Origin: an uncultured Pelagibacteraceae bacterium
Lineage (GTDB): Bacteria > Pseudomonadota > Alphaproteobacteria > Pelagibacterales > Pelagibacteraceae
Assembly: GCA_902595795.1 (NCBI GenBank)
Contig: CACJRK010000001.1
Span: 39,354 to 103,353 of the forward strand
Reading direction: 5' to 3'
Length of the DNA stretch: 64,000 nt
This document shows, piece by piece, positions 55,313 to 63,685 of the stretch (position 1 is the first letter of the stretch; every line of letters starts with the position of its first letter). The notes under the pieces were generated by a model. The model was not told the DNA's origin and ran no database searches. It worked only from the letters and a program-made list of their open reading frames with translations. Made by a program: the position numbers and the translations under genes.

Positions 55313-56632
55313 TTATATATTATTTAAAAGATAATAATATGGTTGATATTTATTGTCCTCATATCCTTTTATCTTTTTTCTGACTTGTAGAAAACTAGAT
55401 GTTTTATTAGCTAATTGACTATTTTTATCAAAATTAAGAGAGTCACTATTAAATTTAATTTTACAAAAGTCTAAAATTTTTTTTGTTTCTTTTACTTTTT
55501 GATTTGAAAGTTTTAATAGATTTACATCTAATATTTTTTCAGGATATTTCTTTTTAAAATAATTAATAATTTTGTTATAAATATTAATATAATTCACTAT
55601 ATCTTTAATCTCGTGAGACCATGATAATTCAGGTAACATAGTTTGATATATTCCTATTACAGCATCATTAAAGTTTCTATATGTGTGTATAAATTTAGCA
55701 TTTGGAAAAAATTCTAGTATTATTTCTATATTAAAAAAATTTTCTAGTGATTTATCTAAATATATTTTTTTTTCAAAATTATCATATTTTTCTATTAATG
55801 TTTCTTGAAATTTTTTTTTATCAATTGATAATTTGTAATTTTTGTAATCAAAATTTTTAGAATAAATTTTTTGACCTATTTGATTTAAAATTGATGTATT
55901 GATAGCATGAAATTCTCCTACAGAATTTATATTCGGTTCATTATGGGAAATAATAGTTTCGACTAAAGTTGAACCTGATCTTGGAAGTCCAATTATAAAA
56001 ATATGATTTTGATTATTAAAATCCAATTGTTCAAATTCGTTTTGGAATGTTATTTGATTACAATAATTTGAAATAATATCTTTATAATAATAATCAGACT
56101 GATTATTAAAAGTTATATTTGAGTCATAGCAGTTTTGATGAGCAAGCCTTAAATAATAAATTTCTTCTTTTAATTTTCCATTTTTTTTTGCAAATTTAGA
56201 AAATATGAAATTAATTAAGCTTTTTTCGAAAAGTGATATTTTATCTTCTTTCATAAATAATTCTAAATTTTGATAAAATTCATTAGTTATGAAATTAATA
56301 TCTAAAACAAATAAGCCATAGTAAGATTTTACATCTTTTATATTGATTGAAATCAAATTTAAGTAGATTTTTTTGGCTTCTTCGATTTTTCCTATACCTC
56401 TTAATGCTAAGGCTAAATTAAAAAGTATATTAGGATTGTTAGGTTGAGCTTCGTTGCTTTTTTTAAAATGAAAAACGCTTTTATTTAAATCATTAAGTTC
56501 GTAATATAATTTTCCCATTTGAAAATTAGCCTTAAAATCATTTGGTTCATCATTTAATATTTTGGAAAAAATATAAAAAGCTTTTTTATATTGCTTTTTA
56601 TTTATTAATAGCTTTCCCGTTTCGTATGTCAT
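55313..56632 (-). CDS. TPR-repeat sulfotransferase (Sulfotransfer_3 type)
   Basis: Fusion of N-terminal tetratricopeptide repeats (about residues 1-130; NDLNKSVFHFKKSNEAQPNN is one repeat) to a sulfotransferase domain (about 205-439). The phosphosulfate loop reads GLPRSGSTLVE and the 3'-phosphate segment is IHTYRNFNDAVIGIYQ. This is the tyrosylprotein/carbohydrate-like branch, distinct from the four single-domain SULT genes in the window. It is 439 residues with no membrane segment. TPRs suggest a protein partner or substrate. Stands alone upstream of the tRNA gene. Confidence 0.87.
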   Translation of the reverse strand: MTYETGKLLINKKQYKKAFYIFSKILNDEPNDFKANFQMGKLYYELNDLNKSVFHFKKSNEAQPNNPNILFNLALALRGIGKIEEAKKIYLNLISINIKDVKSYYGLFVLDINFITNEFYQNLELFMKEDKISLFEKSLINFIFSKFAKKNGKLKEEIYYLRLAHQNCYDSNITFNNQSDYYYKDIISNYCNQITFQNEFEQLDFNNQNHIFIIGLPRSGSTLVETIISHNEPNINSVGEFHAINTSILNQIGQKIYSKNFDYKNYKLSIDKKKFQETLIEKYDNFEKKIYLDKSLENFFNIEIILEFFPNAKFIHTYRNFNDAVIGIYQTMLPELSWSHEIKDIVNYINIYNKIINYFKKKYPEKILDVNLLKLSNQKVKETKKILDFCKIKFNSDSLNFDKNSQLANKTSSFLQVRKKIKGYEDNKYQPYYYLLNNI

Positions 56633-56780
56633 TTTTTATATTAACTTAAGAAATTTTTTTCTTAACATAATATTTATCATTATATGAGATTGTATAGATT
56701 ATTAATTTTTTTAATAACGTCAGTAAAACTATTCCTTGCAAATTTTAAAAAAGCCTCTAACTTTAACACTTATAGAATAG

Positions 56781-56855
56781 GCGGGCATAGCTCAGTGGTA
56801 GAGCGTCTCGTTGCCAACGAGAAGGTCGAGGGTTCGACCCCCTTTGCCCGCTCCA
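56781..56855 (+). tRNA. tRNA-Gly (anticodon GCC)
   Basis: The cloverleaf is complete: acceptor GCGGGCA/TGCCCGC (7 bp), D arm GCTC/GAGC, anticodon stem TCTCG/CGAGA with loop TTGCCAA (anticodon GCC), T arm GAGGG/CCCTT-type with TTCGACC, discriminator T and an encoded CCA (56853-56855). It is the only tRNA I can find in the window. A TATAGAAT element sits just upstream at 56771. Confidence 0.96.
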
Positions 56856-56864
56856 AAAAAGTTT

Positions 56865-57209
56865 ATGAGCGATTTAAAAGATAAAAAATGTGTACCATGT
56901 GAAGGCAATATTCCTCCATTTAATGCTGACGAAATACACAAATATCTAAAAAAAGTTGATGGTTGGGAAGTTTTTGAAGATAAAATTGATGGTTTTCATT
57001 TAATTAAAAATTTTAAATTTGATAATTTTTTACAAAGTCAGGAATTTGTAAATAAAGTTGGAGCAATAGCTGAGTTGGAAGGTCACCACCCAGATTTATG
57101 GTTTGGGTGGGGTTATGCGAGAATTAAAATATACACTCATGCAATCAAAGGTCTAGCAGAGAGTGATTTTATTCTTGCTGCAAAAATAGATCAAATATCT
57201 AATGCCTAA
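56865..57209 (+). CDS. phhB: 4a-hydroxytetrahydrobiopterin dehydratase (pterin-4a-carbinolamine dehydratase)
   Basis: It regenerates the pterin cofactor of aromatic hydroxylases, and family members also assist molybdopterin enzymes. Family motifs are GWEVFEDKIDGFHLIKNFKF, AELEGHHPDLWFGWGYARI (catalytic His pair) and a YTHAIKGLAESDF end. I start at ATG 56865 (114 residues), 9 bases after the tRNA, because an earlier in-frame ATG lies inside the tRNA. N-terminal CVPCEG is typical of bacterial PCDs. Overlaps purH tail to tail by 11 bases. Confidence 0.92.
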   Translation: MSDLKDKKCVPCEGNIPPFNADEIHKYLKKVDGWEVFEDKIDGFHLIKNFKFDNFLQSQEFVNKVGAIAELEGHHPDLWFGWGYARIKIYTHAIKGLAESDFILAAKIDQISNA

Positions 57210-58737
57210 AGTGTCTTGTATTTGAAAAAAGAAGTACTGTATTAGTTTCATTTGCAAAATTAATTATATCTTTATCTCTAATTGATCCAGATGGTTGAAT
57301 TACTGCTCTAGCACCGGATTGTACCAATTTTTCAATACCATCTACAAAAGGAAAAAATGCATCTGAGGCAGCTACTAAATTATCAGAATTTAGATTAAAT
57401 TTTTTCATTTTATTTATTGCTATTTGGCAACTGTCCAATCTGCTGGGTTGGCCAGACCCAATACCAACAGTTGTCTCATTAGACGCCAGCACTATTGCAT
57501 TTGATTTAACATACCTGCACACATTAAAAGCAAAAATAAGATCTTTAAGTTGTTTTGAAGTTGGTTTTTGTTTCGACACAATTTTAAAATGTTTTTTTGA
57601 AAATAAATTTAAATCCTCTGATTGCATCATTATATCTTGGTTAAATGATACAAACTTAAAAAGTTCTTTAGATGTATAATTTGTTCCATCAATTAATCTT
57701 AAGTTTTTTTTCGATTTCAATATCTTAAGAGCATTGTTATCAAAACCATTTGCAATTATCACTTCTAAAAATCCCTTATTTAATTCTTCAGCTAAATTTT
57801 TAGTAATTTTAAAATTGCAAGAAACTATACCACCAAAAGCACTTACAGGATCACATGAAAGAGCGCATTTATAACTTTCCAAATGGTTGCTTTTGACAGA
57901 AACACCACAAGGGTTTGCATGTTTTACTATGACAGTTCCTTTACCTTTCTGTAAAGATCTTGAAATAGTTAGAGCACTAAATATATCGTTATAATTGTTA
58001 TAACTAAGTTGCTTTCCATGAATTTGTTTTAAATTTGTATTCGAACTAGTTGAATAAATTGCGCTGTGTTGATGGGGGTTTTCTCCATATCTAAGTTGTT
58101 GAACAAGATTTGCATGAAAAACTTTCTTTTTAGGAAAAACAGTGTTTGTTTTTTTATTAAAATAATTTGAAATTACAGAATCGTAATAAGCCGTTTCAGT
58201 AAAAGCTATTCTTGATAGTTCTTCTCTAAAATTTAAAGAAGTAGATCCTTTATATTTTTTTAGTTCTTGAATTAATTCCCCATACTGGTTTGAAGATGTT
58301 ATTACAGTTACATCCTCAAAGTTTTTAGCTGCAGATCTTGCCATTGTAGGACCACCCACATCTATATTTTCTATAATTGTTTTATGGTTTTTCGTTATTT
58401 TTAAGGTGTTTTCAAATGGATAAAAATTAACAACAACTAAATCAATATTATCAAAATTATTATCTTTAAGATCTTTTCGGTGTGATTTTTTTTCTCTTTT
58501 ATTTAAAATTCCCGCATGAATTTTTGGATGAAGAGTTTTTACTCTACCCTCTAAAATTTCAGGAAAATTAGTAAATTCAGATACTTCTAAACATTTAAAT
58601 TTTAATCTTTTAATTTCTTTATAAGTACCACCTGAGCTAATTATTTTAATTTTGTACTTTTTTAAAATATTTAACAATGGTTTTAAGTTTTTTTTGTTAG
58701 ATACAGAAATAAGAGCTGTTATAATTTTTTTCTTCAT
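57199..58737 (-). CDS. purH: Bifunctional AICAR transformylase/IMP cyclohydrolase
   Basis: Final two steps of de novo IMP synthesis. The N-terminal cyclohydrolase part has ALISVSNKKNL, ISSGGTYKEI and GRVKTLHPKIHAGIL. The transformylase part has LRYGENPHQ and VIVKHANPCGVS with the catalytic Lys-His, and ends DAFFPFVDGIEKLVQSGARAVIQPSGS (in pieces). It is 512 residues, normal. It overlaps the heparinase-like gene by 1 base, and the two are co-oriented. Confidence 0.97.
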   Translation of the reverse strand: MKKKIITALISVSNKKNLKPLLNILKKYKIKIISSGGTYKEIKRLKFKCLEVSEFTNFPEILEGRVKTLHPKIHAGILNKREKKSHRKDLKDNNFDNIDLVVVNFYPFENTLKITKNHKTIIENIDVGGPTMARSAAKNFEDVTVITSSNQYGELIQELKKYKGSTSLNFREELSRIAFTETAYYDSVISNYFNKKTNTVFPKKKVFHANLVQQLRYGENPHQHSAIYSTSSNTNLKQIHGKQLSYNNYNDIFSALTISRSLQKGKGTVIVKHANPCGVSVKSNHLESYKCALSCDPVSAFGGIVSCNFKITKNLAEELNKGFLEVIIANGFDNNALKILKSKKNLRLIDGTNYTSKELFKFVSFNQDIMMQSEDLNLFSKKHFKIVSKQKPTSKQLKDLIFAFNVCRYVKSNAIVLASNETTVGIGSGQPSRLDSCQIAINKMKKFNLNSDNLVAASDAFFPFVDGIEKLVQSGARAVIQPSGSIRDKDIINFANETNTVLLFSNTRHFRH

Positions 58738-60362
58738 TATAATTTACTGATCTCCCACTTTATTACCTGTTCTTTTTCATTGTTCATGCCTGAGATAAAA
58801 ATATTTTGGTTTTCTTTATATGAATTTTTATTACCGAAATATAAACCATTATCAATATTAATATCAAAGTTATCACAACTAAATTTCCAACCTTCTTCAT
58901 CTATTTCAATTAGTATAGATTTGTTATCTTGTGTTTTCATTACTTTTGAGTTTGAATCAAGATGAAATCTAATATCAAATTTAATTTCTTTATTTGGATT
59001 TCTTCTAAATAACTTATCATAGCCAATAAATTTCATCTGTTCTGGGTAGAACTCAATTTCTCTTTCATAACTTGTTCCAAATTTAATTAAATATCCATCA
59101 TGTGTACCAGATATTTTCCAATAATTATTTTCAAAAACTATGTTTTTTTTTGACACTTTCAGTCCTCTATCAATAATCAAATTATTTTGATGCTTTGTAA
59201 AATTACAGGAAGAATAATCCTCAATGGTTAAAGCGCAATGAAGTGAGGTACTTTTTGATAATTTATTAAATTTATTATTTTTATCTGAGTAATAGCCAGC
59301 ATTAGAAATTAATTTTTTATCATTTGAAAATATTTCAAATGATAAAGCGCCTGCTTGGTAATCGTTGGAAAAAGTTTTGTTAGGACTAGAACCTATATCA
59401 ACAGCGAGAATTATTTTTTTATTTTTAAGAATTGCATATCCACCAAGTTCATTAATTTGGTTTTTGAAAGTATAACCAAACCTTTTTAAATATTGATCAA
59501 ATTCTTTATTTTCAGAAGAAAAATTACCATTAAAAAAAATATCTTGCTTTATATTTTGCCAAATAAAGGCATAACTTGATCCTAAATAATAAATGGTCTC
59601 ATCAATATATTCAGGAATTAAGTTCTGAGATTCTTTAAACCACTCTCTAATAATTATAAAGTATTTTAAATAAAATATAAGTTGTCGAATATTTCTTGAT
59701 TTTGGAAAGCCTTGATTATCAATTGAGGATCTAATAATATTTTTTAGTAAATTCAATCCATTTACAAGATATTGTTTTTCATTTTTGTAAGCTAATCCAG
59801 TTAAAATTATTGCAGCACATCCAATCATTTTATTTTCCACTTCTTTTGAGTTTTTGATTTCAATTAACAAATGATTAGTTTGTTTTTGAATCATATGATC
59901 AAAAGCGGATCTGTATTCTTGGTTACTATCTTCATAAGTTAGTTGATGATTTGATAACCATGAAATAATTCTTTTTGCTGTTAAATCAAATTCCCAGCTT
60001 TTTTTTTGATATTTACTATTATTTGAAATCCAGTTTTTGATAAGTGTTTGTGTAGTTTTCTTTGAAGATTTCAAATCTAAGCTAAAAAACCAAAAAAAAT
60101 TATTTAATTTTTCATAATCTTTTGAACTTAAATTATTTTGCCAAATTGATTCAACAGCAAAGTCTTCAATCTTATATTTCTTATTTTGGTATTTTATAAT
60201 AGACGAAAGTAAATGAGGACTGGGTTTATATTCAAAACTATTATCAAAAGTTTTTGATATTTTTTTTTCATAAAAATTTGAATTCTGATAAATTGATTTA
60301 AAACTTTTCTTTATATTAAAATAAAATTGGCCTAAAATGCCTAAGGAATTTGTATTAATCAT
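58737..60362 (-). CDS. Heparinase II/III-family protein
   Basis: Two-part protein typical of heparinase II/III-like polysaccharide lyases. The N-terminal alpha/alpha toroid (about 30-330; WEFDLTAKRIISWLSNHQL, GFPKSRNIRQLIFYLKYFI) is followed by a beta-sandwich (about 330-541; GGYAILKNKKIILAVDIG, HCALTIEDYSSCNF, YLIKFGTSYEREI). No signal peptide is apparent. In Alphaproteobacteria it commonly sits before purH, suggesting an envelope or conserved role rather than heparin use. The substrate is unknown. It is 541 residues. Confidence 0.87.
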   Translation of the reverse strand: MINTNSLGILGQFYFNIKKSFKSIYQNSNFYEKKISKTFDNSFEYKPSPHLLSSIIKYQNKKYKIEDFAVESIWQNNLSSKDYEKLNNFFWFFSLDLKSSKKTTQTLIKNWISNNSKYQKKSWEFDLTAKRIISWLSNHQLTYEDSNQEYRSAFDHMIQKQTNHLLIEIKNSKEVENKMIGCAAIILTGLAYKNEKQYLVNGLNLLKNIIRSSIDNQGFPKSRNIRQLIFYLKYFIIIREWFKESQNLIPEYIDETIYYLGSSYAFIWQNIKQDIFFNGNFSSENKEFDQYLKRFGYTFKNQINELGGYAILKNKKIILAVDIGSSPNKTFSNDYQAGALSFEIFSNDKKLISNAGYYSDKNNKFNKLSKSTSLHCALTIEDYSSCNFTKHQNNLIIDRGLKVSKKNIVFENNYWKISGTHDGYLIKFGTSYEREIEFYPEQMKFIGYDKLFRRNPNKEIKFDIRFHLDSNSKVMKTQDNKSILIEIDEEGWKFSCDNFDINIDNGLYFGNKNSYKENQNIFISGMNNEKEQVIKWEISKL

Positions 60363-60366
60363 TAAC

Positions 60367-61026
60367 TTATTTTAATTTTAATAAATTAATATTTTTCTTT
60401 ATATCTCCATCATTACTTTTGAACACTGTTGTACCGGAAACAAGAATGTTTGCACCAGCATCAATTGCACTTTTGCAGTTATCAAAATTGATTCCACCAT
60501 CAATTTCTATGTCAAAATCTAGATTTTTTTGCTCTCTTATCTTTTTTAATTCTTTAATTTTGTCTAAAACTTCTGGCATAAATTTTTGCCCCCCAAATCC
60601 AGGATTTACACTCATAATTAAGACTAAATCTATTTGATCTAGTAAATTTATTATTAAATCAATTTTAGATTCGGGATTAAGTGAGACTCCAACTTTTTTA
60701 TTTTTTTCTTTTATTTTTTTAATTGAATTTTCTAAATTATCAGTTGCCTCAGGGTGAATAGTAATAATATCTGCTCCTGCATCTGCATATGCTTCTATGT
60801 ATTTATGGACTGGTGAAATCATTAAATGAACATCAAATTTTAATGAACAATGTTTTCGAAGAGCTTTAATTACAGATGGTCCAATCGTTAAATTAGGAAC
60901 AAAATGACCATCCATAACGTCTACGTGAATCATATCTGCTCCACCTTTCTCAAGTCTCTTAATTTCTAAACCTAACTGACTAAAATCAGCCGACAAAATT
61001 GAGGGTGAGATTTGTATATTTTTCAT
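60367..61026 (-). CDS. rpe: Ribulose-phosphate 3-epimerase
   Basis: Interconverts ribulose-5-phosphate and xylulose-5-phosphate in the pentose phosphate pathway. ISPSILSADFSQLG, the metal-binding MIHVDVMDGHFVPNLTIGP, LVLIMSVNPGFGGQKF and IEIDGGINFDN (second metal/catalytic Asp) are all intact. Length 219. Upstream of the heparinase-like gene by 4 bases and so likely co-transcribed. Confidence 0.97.
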   Translation of the reverse strand: MKNIQISPSILSADFSQLGLEIKRLEKGGADMIHVDVMDGHFVPNLTIGPSVIKALRKHCSLKFDVHLMISPVHKYIEAYADAGADIITIHPEATDNLENSIKKIKEKNKKVGVSLNPESKIDLIINLLDQIDLVLIMSVNPGFGGQKFMPEVLDKIKELKKIREQKNLDFDIEIDGGINFDNCKSAIDAGANILVSGTTVFKSNDGDIKKNINLLKLK

Positions 61027-61054
61027 TGATTACTAGATTAACTAGTATCAATTT

Positions 61055-61411
61055 TTAAAATTTAAATGAATTAAAAAATTGATAAATTTGTCTAGAAATT
61101 TCGCTCTCAAGAGGAAATGACAACATTCCCATCACTGAATAGCCCAAGATCCAAGGCATTAAGTAAAATCTGATCATATAAAAGAACCATGCCACATATA
61201 AAGGTACTAAAGGTCCTATAATAAACGATGGTGTTATTGGTTTAAATAATTTTATTAAAGGATTAGTATATTTAACAAATACTCTCATAAAGAAAAATTG
61301 AGAGTCCTCTCTTTGGAAAATATTCATTGCCACTCTTCCGATAAGTGTCCACATTATAATTCCAAGCAAATAATCAATAAAATAAATTAGAGGATGAAAA
61401 TTTGCTGACAT
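61055..61411 (-). CDS. YggT-family membrane protein
   Basis: Small inner-membrane protein with hydrophobic segments at about 8-26, 58-90 and 90-105. Features are WTLIGRVAMNIF, VKYTNPLIKLFKPITPSFI (the conserved tP-x-l-x-p-x-x-p motif) and PLYVAWFFYMIRFYLMP. It is 118 residues. YggT proteins have been tied to osmotic tolerance and cell shape, but a specific role is not established. It is separated from rpe by 28 bases and likely in that operon. Confidence 0.75.
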   Translation of the reverse strand: MSANFHPLIYFIDYLLGIIMWTLIGRVAMNIFQREDSQFFFMRVFVKYTNPLIKLFKPITPSFIIGPLVPLYVAWFFYMIRFYLMPWILGYSVMGMLSFPLESEISRQIYQFFNSFKF

Positions 61412-61435
61412 TCAAAATTTATATTGGAAAATGTA

Positions 61436-61469
61436 TTGAAATAAAAGGGGCGAAATTAATCGCCCCCTT
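61436..61469 (-). terminator. Intrinsic terminator of the symporter operon
   Basis: Read on the minus strand, a GGGGCG/CGCCCC stem with an 8-base loop (ATTAATTT) is followed by TTTTATTT. It lies 10 bases after the symporter stop codon. A second strong hairpin terminator in this Rho-dependent-looking window. Confidence 0.85.
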
Positions 61470-61478
61470 AAAGATTAT

Positions 61479-63290
61479 TTAGTGTGATTTACCAAGAATT
61501 GTTTTACCACTTGGTACACGCACATCATCAACCATTTTTTGAGTAGCTTTATCTGGTTCTGTAGTCATTAAACTAACCAATACCATTAAAACTAAACTAA
61601 CAGCTGATCCGAAGATACCAAATGTTAACTGTGTAATTCCTAGGAATCCACTTCCACCAGTTCGTACCCAAACTAAGTACCAAGTACCAGCAGCTAGACC
61701 TCCTAGCATACCAGCAATCGCACCTTGTCTGTTAGCTCTTTTCCACCATACACCAAGTACAAGTGGGAAGAACAATCCAGACATCGCAAAGTCAAATGCC
61801 CAGATAACCGAACCTAAGATACCTTGAATCTCCATTGCTGCAATAGTTGCTCCAGCAAAACCAATTACTACAAGTAATACTCTTGCAACAAGTAGTCTTT
61901 TTGCAGTTTCCGCTTTTGGATCAATGATCTTATAGTAAACATCATGTGATATAGCGTTTGCAATCGCTAGAATCAAACCATCAGCAGTAGACATGGCAGC
62001 TGCCATACCTCCTGCAGCAACAAGACCTGAAATTACATAAGGTAATCCAGCTATCTCTGGTGTTGCTAACACAACGGCTTTACCACCCATGAAGAACTCA
62101 TTTAATTCTACAGTTCCATTTCCGTTAAAGTCGCTGATAAACATAAGGTTTGCTTGGTTCCAGTTTTGGTACCAATCTATTGCTTGTACTTCTGCAATTG
62201 ATTTACCGATAATACCTGTTGGTAAATTCGGGTCGATCAATGATAACTTAGACAATGTAGCTAACATTGGAGCAGAAGAATAAAGTAGGAAGATAAAGAA
62301 TAATGACCAACCTACTGATTTTCTAGCTGCTTTCACACTTGGAGTAGTAAAGTATCTCATCATTACATGCGGTAATGAAGCTGTTCCCATCATCATCGCT
62401 AATGCTAATGAAATAAATGCCCAAGGTGTAGCGTTAACTGCAGAGTGAGCTTTAGTTATTCCTGCTAAGCCTTTAGGTACTGATTTTAGATCAGCAGCTG
62501 CGTTTTTAACAAAACCGAACTGTTGTTCTAATTCACCAATTCTAGCTACCTCGTCAGCTAACATAAAGTGAGGGAAGAAACCCGCACCCATTTTGTTACT
62601 GATCCAGAATACTGGAAGTAGGTAAGCTATAATCAGTACGATATATTGTGCAACCTGTGTCCAAGTTACCCCTCTCATACCACCTAACATCGAACATAAT
62701 AAAATACTTATTAGTCCAACATAAACTGCGTATTGGAATGGGATATCAAGTGCAACAGATGCAATAGTACCTGTGGCGTTAATTTGTGCAGTCACATAAG
62801 TAAACGAAGCAACAGTTAAAACTACAACTGCGCTAAATCTAGCTAAATTACCACCGTATCTAGTACCTATAAAATCTGGAACTGTATAACAGCCAAATTT
62901 TCTTAAGTATGGTGCTAATAAAGAAGCAACAAGCACGTAACCACCAGTCCAACCTACAAGTAGAGCCATATATCCGTAACCTTTAAAGTAAATACCACCC
63001 GCCATTGCAACGAATGAAGCACCAGACATCCAGTCTGCTGCAGTCGCCATTCCGTTGAAGACTGTTGGTACTTGCCTACCAGCTACGTAATATGCATCTG
63101 CTTGAGCTGTTCTTGATAGCCAACCGATTAATGCATAGATGAATACAGTAAATGCAACGAAAGCAATACCAATCGTTTTAGCTGTCATACCCATCTGTTC
63201 AGCAATTGCCATTATGATTATGAAACCTATAAATCCTCCAGTATAGATTCCATAAACCTTTGGCAAATTATCTATGAAATTACCTTTCAT
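61479..63290 (-). CDS. Sodium:solute symporter large subunit (VC_2705/ActP-like SSS family)
   Basis: About 13 transmembrane segments of the sodium:solute symporter fold, 603 residues, likely taking up acetate or another small carboxylate. ATAADWMSGASFVAMAGGIYF, VPDFIGTRYGG and AAGGMAAAMSTADGLILAIANAISHD hold the sodium and substrate sites. A periplasmic or cytoplasmic loop at 387-398 (DFNGNGTVELNE) is a perfect EF-hand-type calcium loop. Paired with the DUF4212 small subunit, overlapping it by 1 base. Codon use is G/C-enriched, as in the porin, which suggests high expression. Confidence 0.92.
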   Translation of the reverse strand: MKGNFIDNLPKVYGIYTGGFIGFIIIMAIAEQMGMTAKTIGIAFVAFTVFIYALIGWLSRTAQADAYYVAGRQVPTVFNGMATAADWMSGASFVAMAGGIYFKGYGYMALLVGWTGGYVLVASLLAPYLRKFGCYTVPDFIGTRYGGNLARFSAVVVLTVASFTYVTAQINATGTIASVALDIPFQYAVYVGLISILLCSMLGGMRGVTWTQVAQYIVLIIAYLLPVFWISNKMGAGFFPHFMLADEVARIGELEQQFGFVKNAAADLKSVPKGLAGITKAHSAVNATPWAFISLALAMMMGTASLPHVMMRYFTTPSVKAARKSVGWSLFFIFLLYSSAPMLATLSKLSLIDPNLPTGIIGKSIAEVQAIDWYQNWNQANLMFISDFNGNGTVELNEFFMGGKAVVLATPEIAGLPYVISGLVAAGGMAAAMSTADGLILAIANAISHDVYYKIIDPKAETAKRLLVARVLLVVIGFAGATIAAMEIQGILGSVIWAFDFAMSGLFFPLVLGVWWKRANRQGAIAGMLGGLAAGTWYLVWVRTGGSGFLGITQLTFGIFGSAVSLVLMVLVSLMTTEPDKATQKMVDDVRVPSGKTILGKSH

Positions 63291-63550
63291 TATTCGTCCT
63301 CTCTTTCGCTAAAGCCGAACTCTTCATCGATTTTTTCTTGTCTGTTCGCAAACCAGAAAATTAAGATTACGAAAGCACCAAGAGATCCCTGACACGTAAA
63401 CCAGTATGTCAATGGATAACCGAAAGGTCCTGTGACCTCGTTCATTTCAGCTCCAAAGAGAAAGATGCCAATTGAGAAAACAAACCAAATTGCCAGTGTT
63501 ATAAATAACAATGACCTGGTTTTTTCCCAGTGTTTTTGTTGATTTGACAT
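63290..63550 (-). CDS. DUF4212-domain symporter small subunit
   Basis: 86-residue protein with two transmembrane helices (about 12-33 and 44-66), opening QQKHWEKTRSLLFITLAIWF and containing FGYPLTYWFTCQGS, typical of the small partner of VC_2705-type symporters. The acidic tail RQEKIDEEFGFSERED is also usual. It precedes the large subunit with a 1-base overlap, the standard order. A GAGAGG Shine-Dalgarno precedes its ATG. Confidence 0.92.
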   Translation of the reverse strand: MSNQQKHWEKTRSLLFITLAIWFVFSIGIFLFGAEMNEVTGPFGYPLTYWFTCQGSLGAFVILIFWFANRQEKIDEEFGFSEREDE

Positions 63551-63636
63551 TTATACCTCTCTTTTTAGTTATAACTGGACAAAACCATAACCATTATAAG
63601 AGCTTTGAAAACCCTAAAAATTCGTCATATTAGGTA

Positions 63637-63665
63637 CTTATTTACTTGTTTTTTTAAGATATAAT
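63637..63665 (+). promoter_or_regulatory. Candidate promoter of the right-edge gene
   Basis: A perfect -10 TATAAT (63660-63665) lies 20 bases before the ATG at 63686. The -35 at 17-base spacing is poor (CTTATT, 63637-63642). A stretch of T precedes the -10. Confidence 0.4.
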
Positions 63666-63685
63666 TGGCGCAGACAAGATTAATC

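Noticed and set aside
56684..56884. Open frame crossing tRNA-Gly
   Set aside because: It runs straight through the tRNA gene, has no family match, and its downstream part is another frame of the dehydratase gene.
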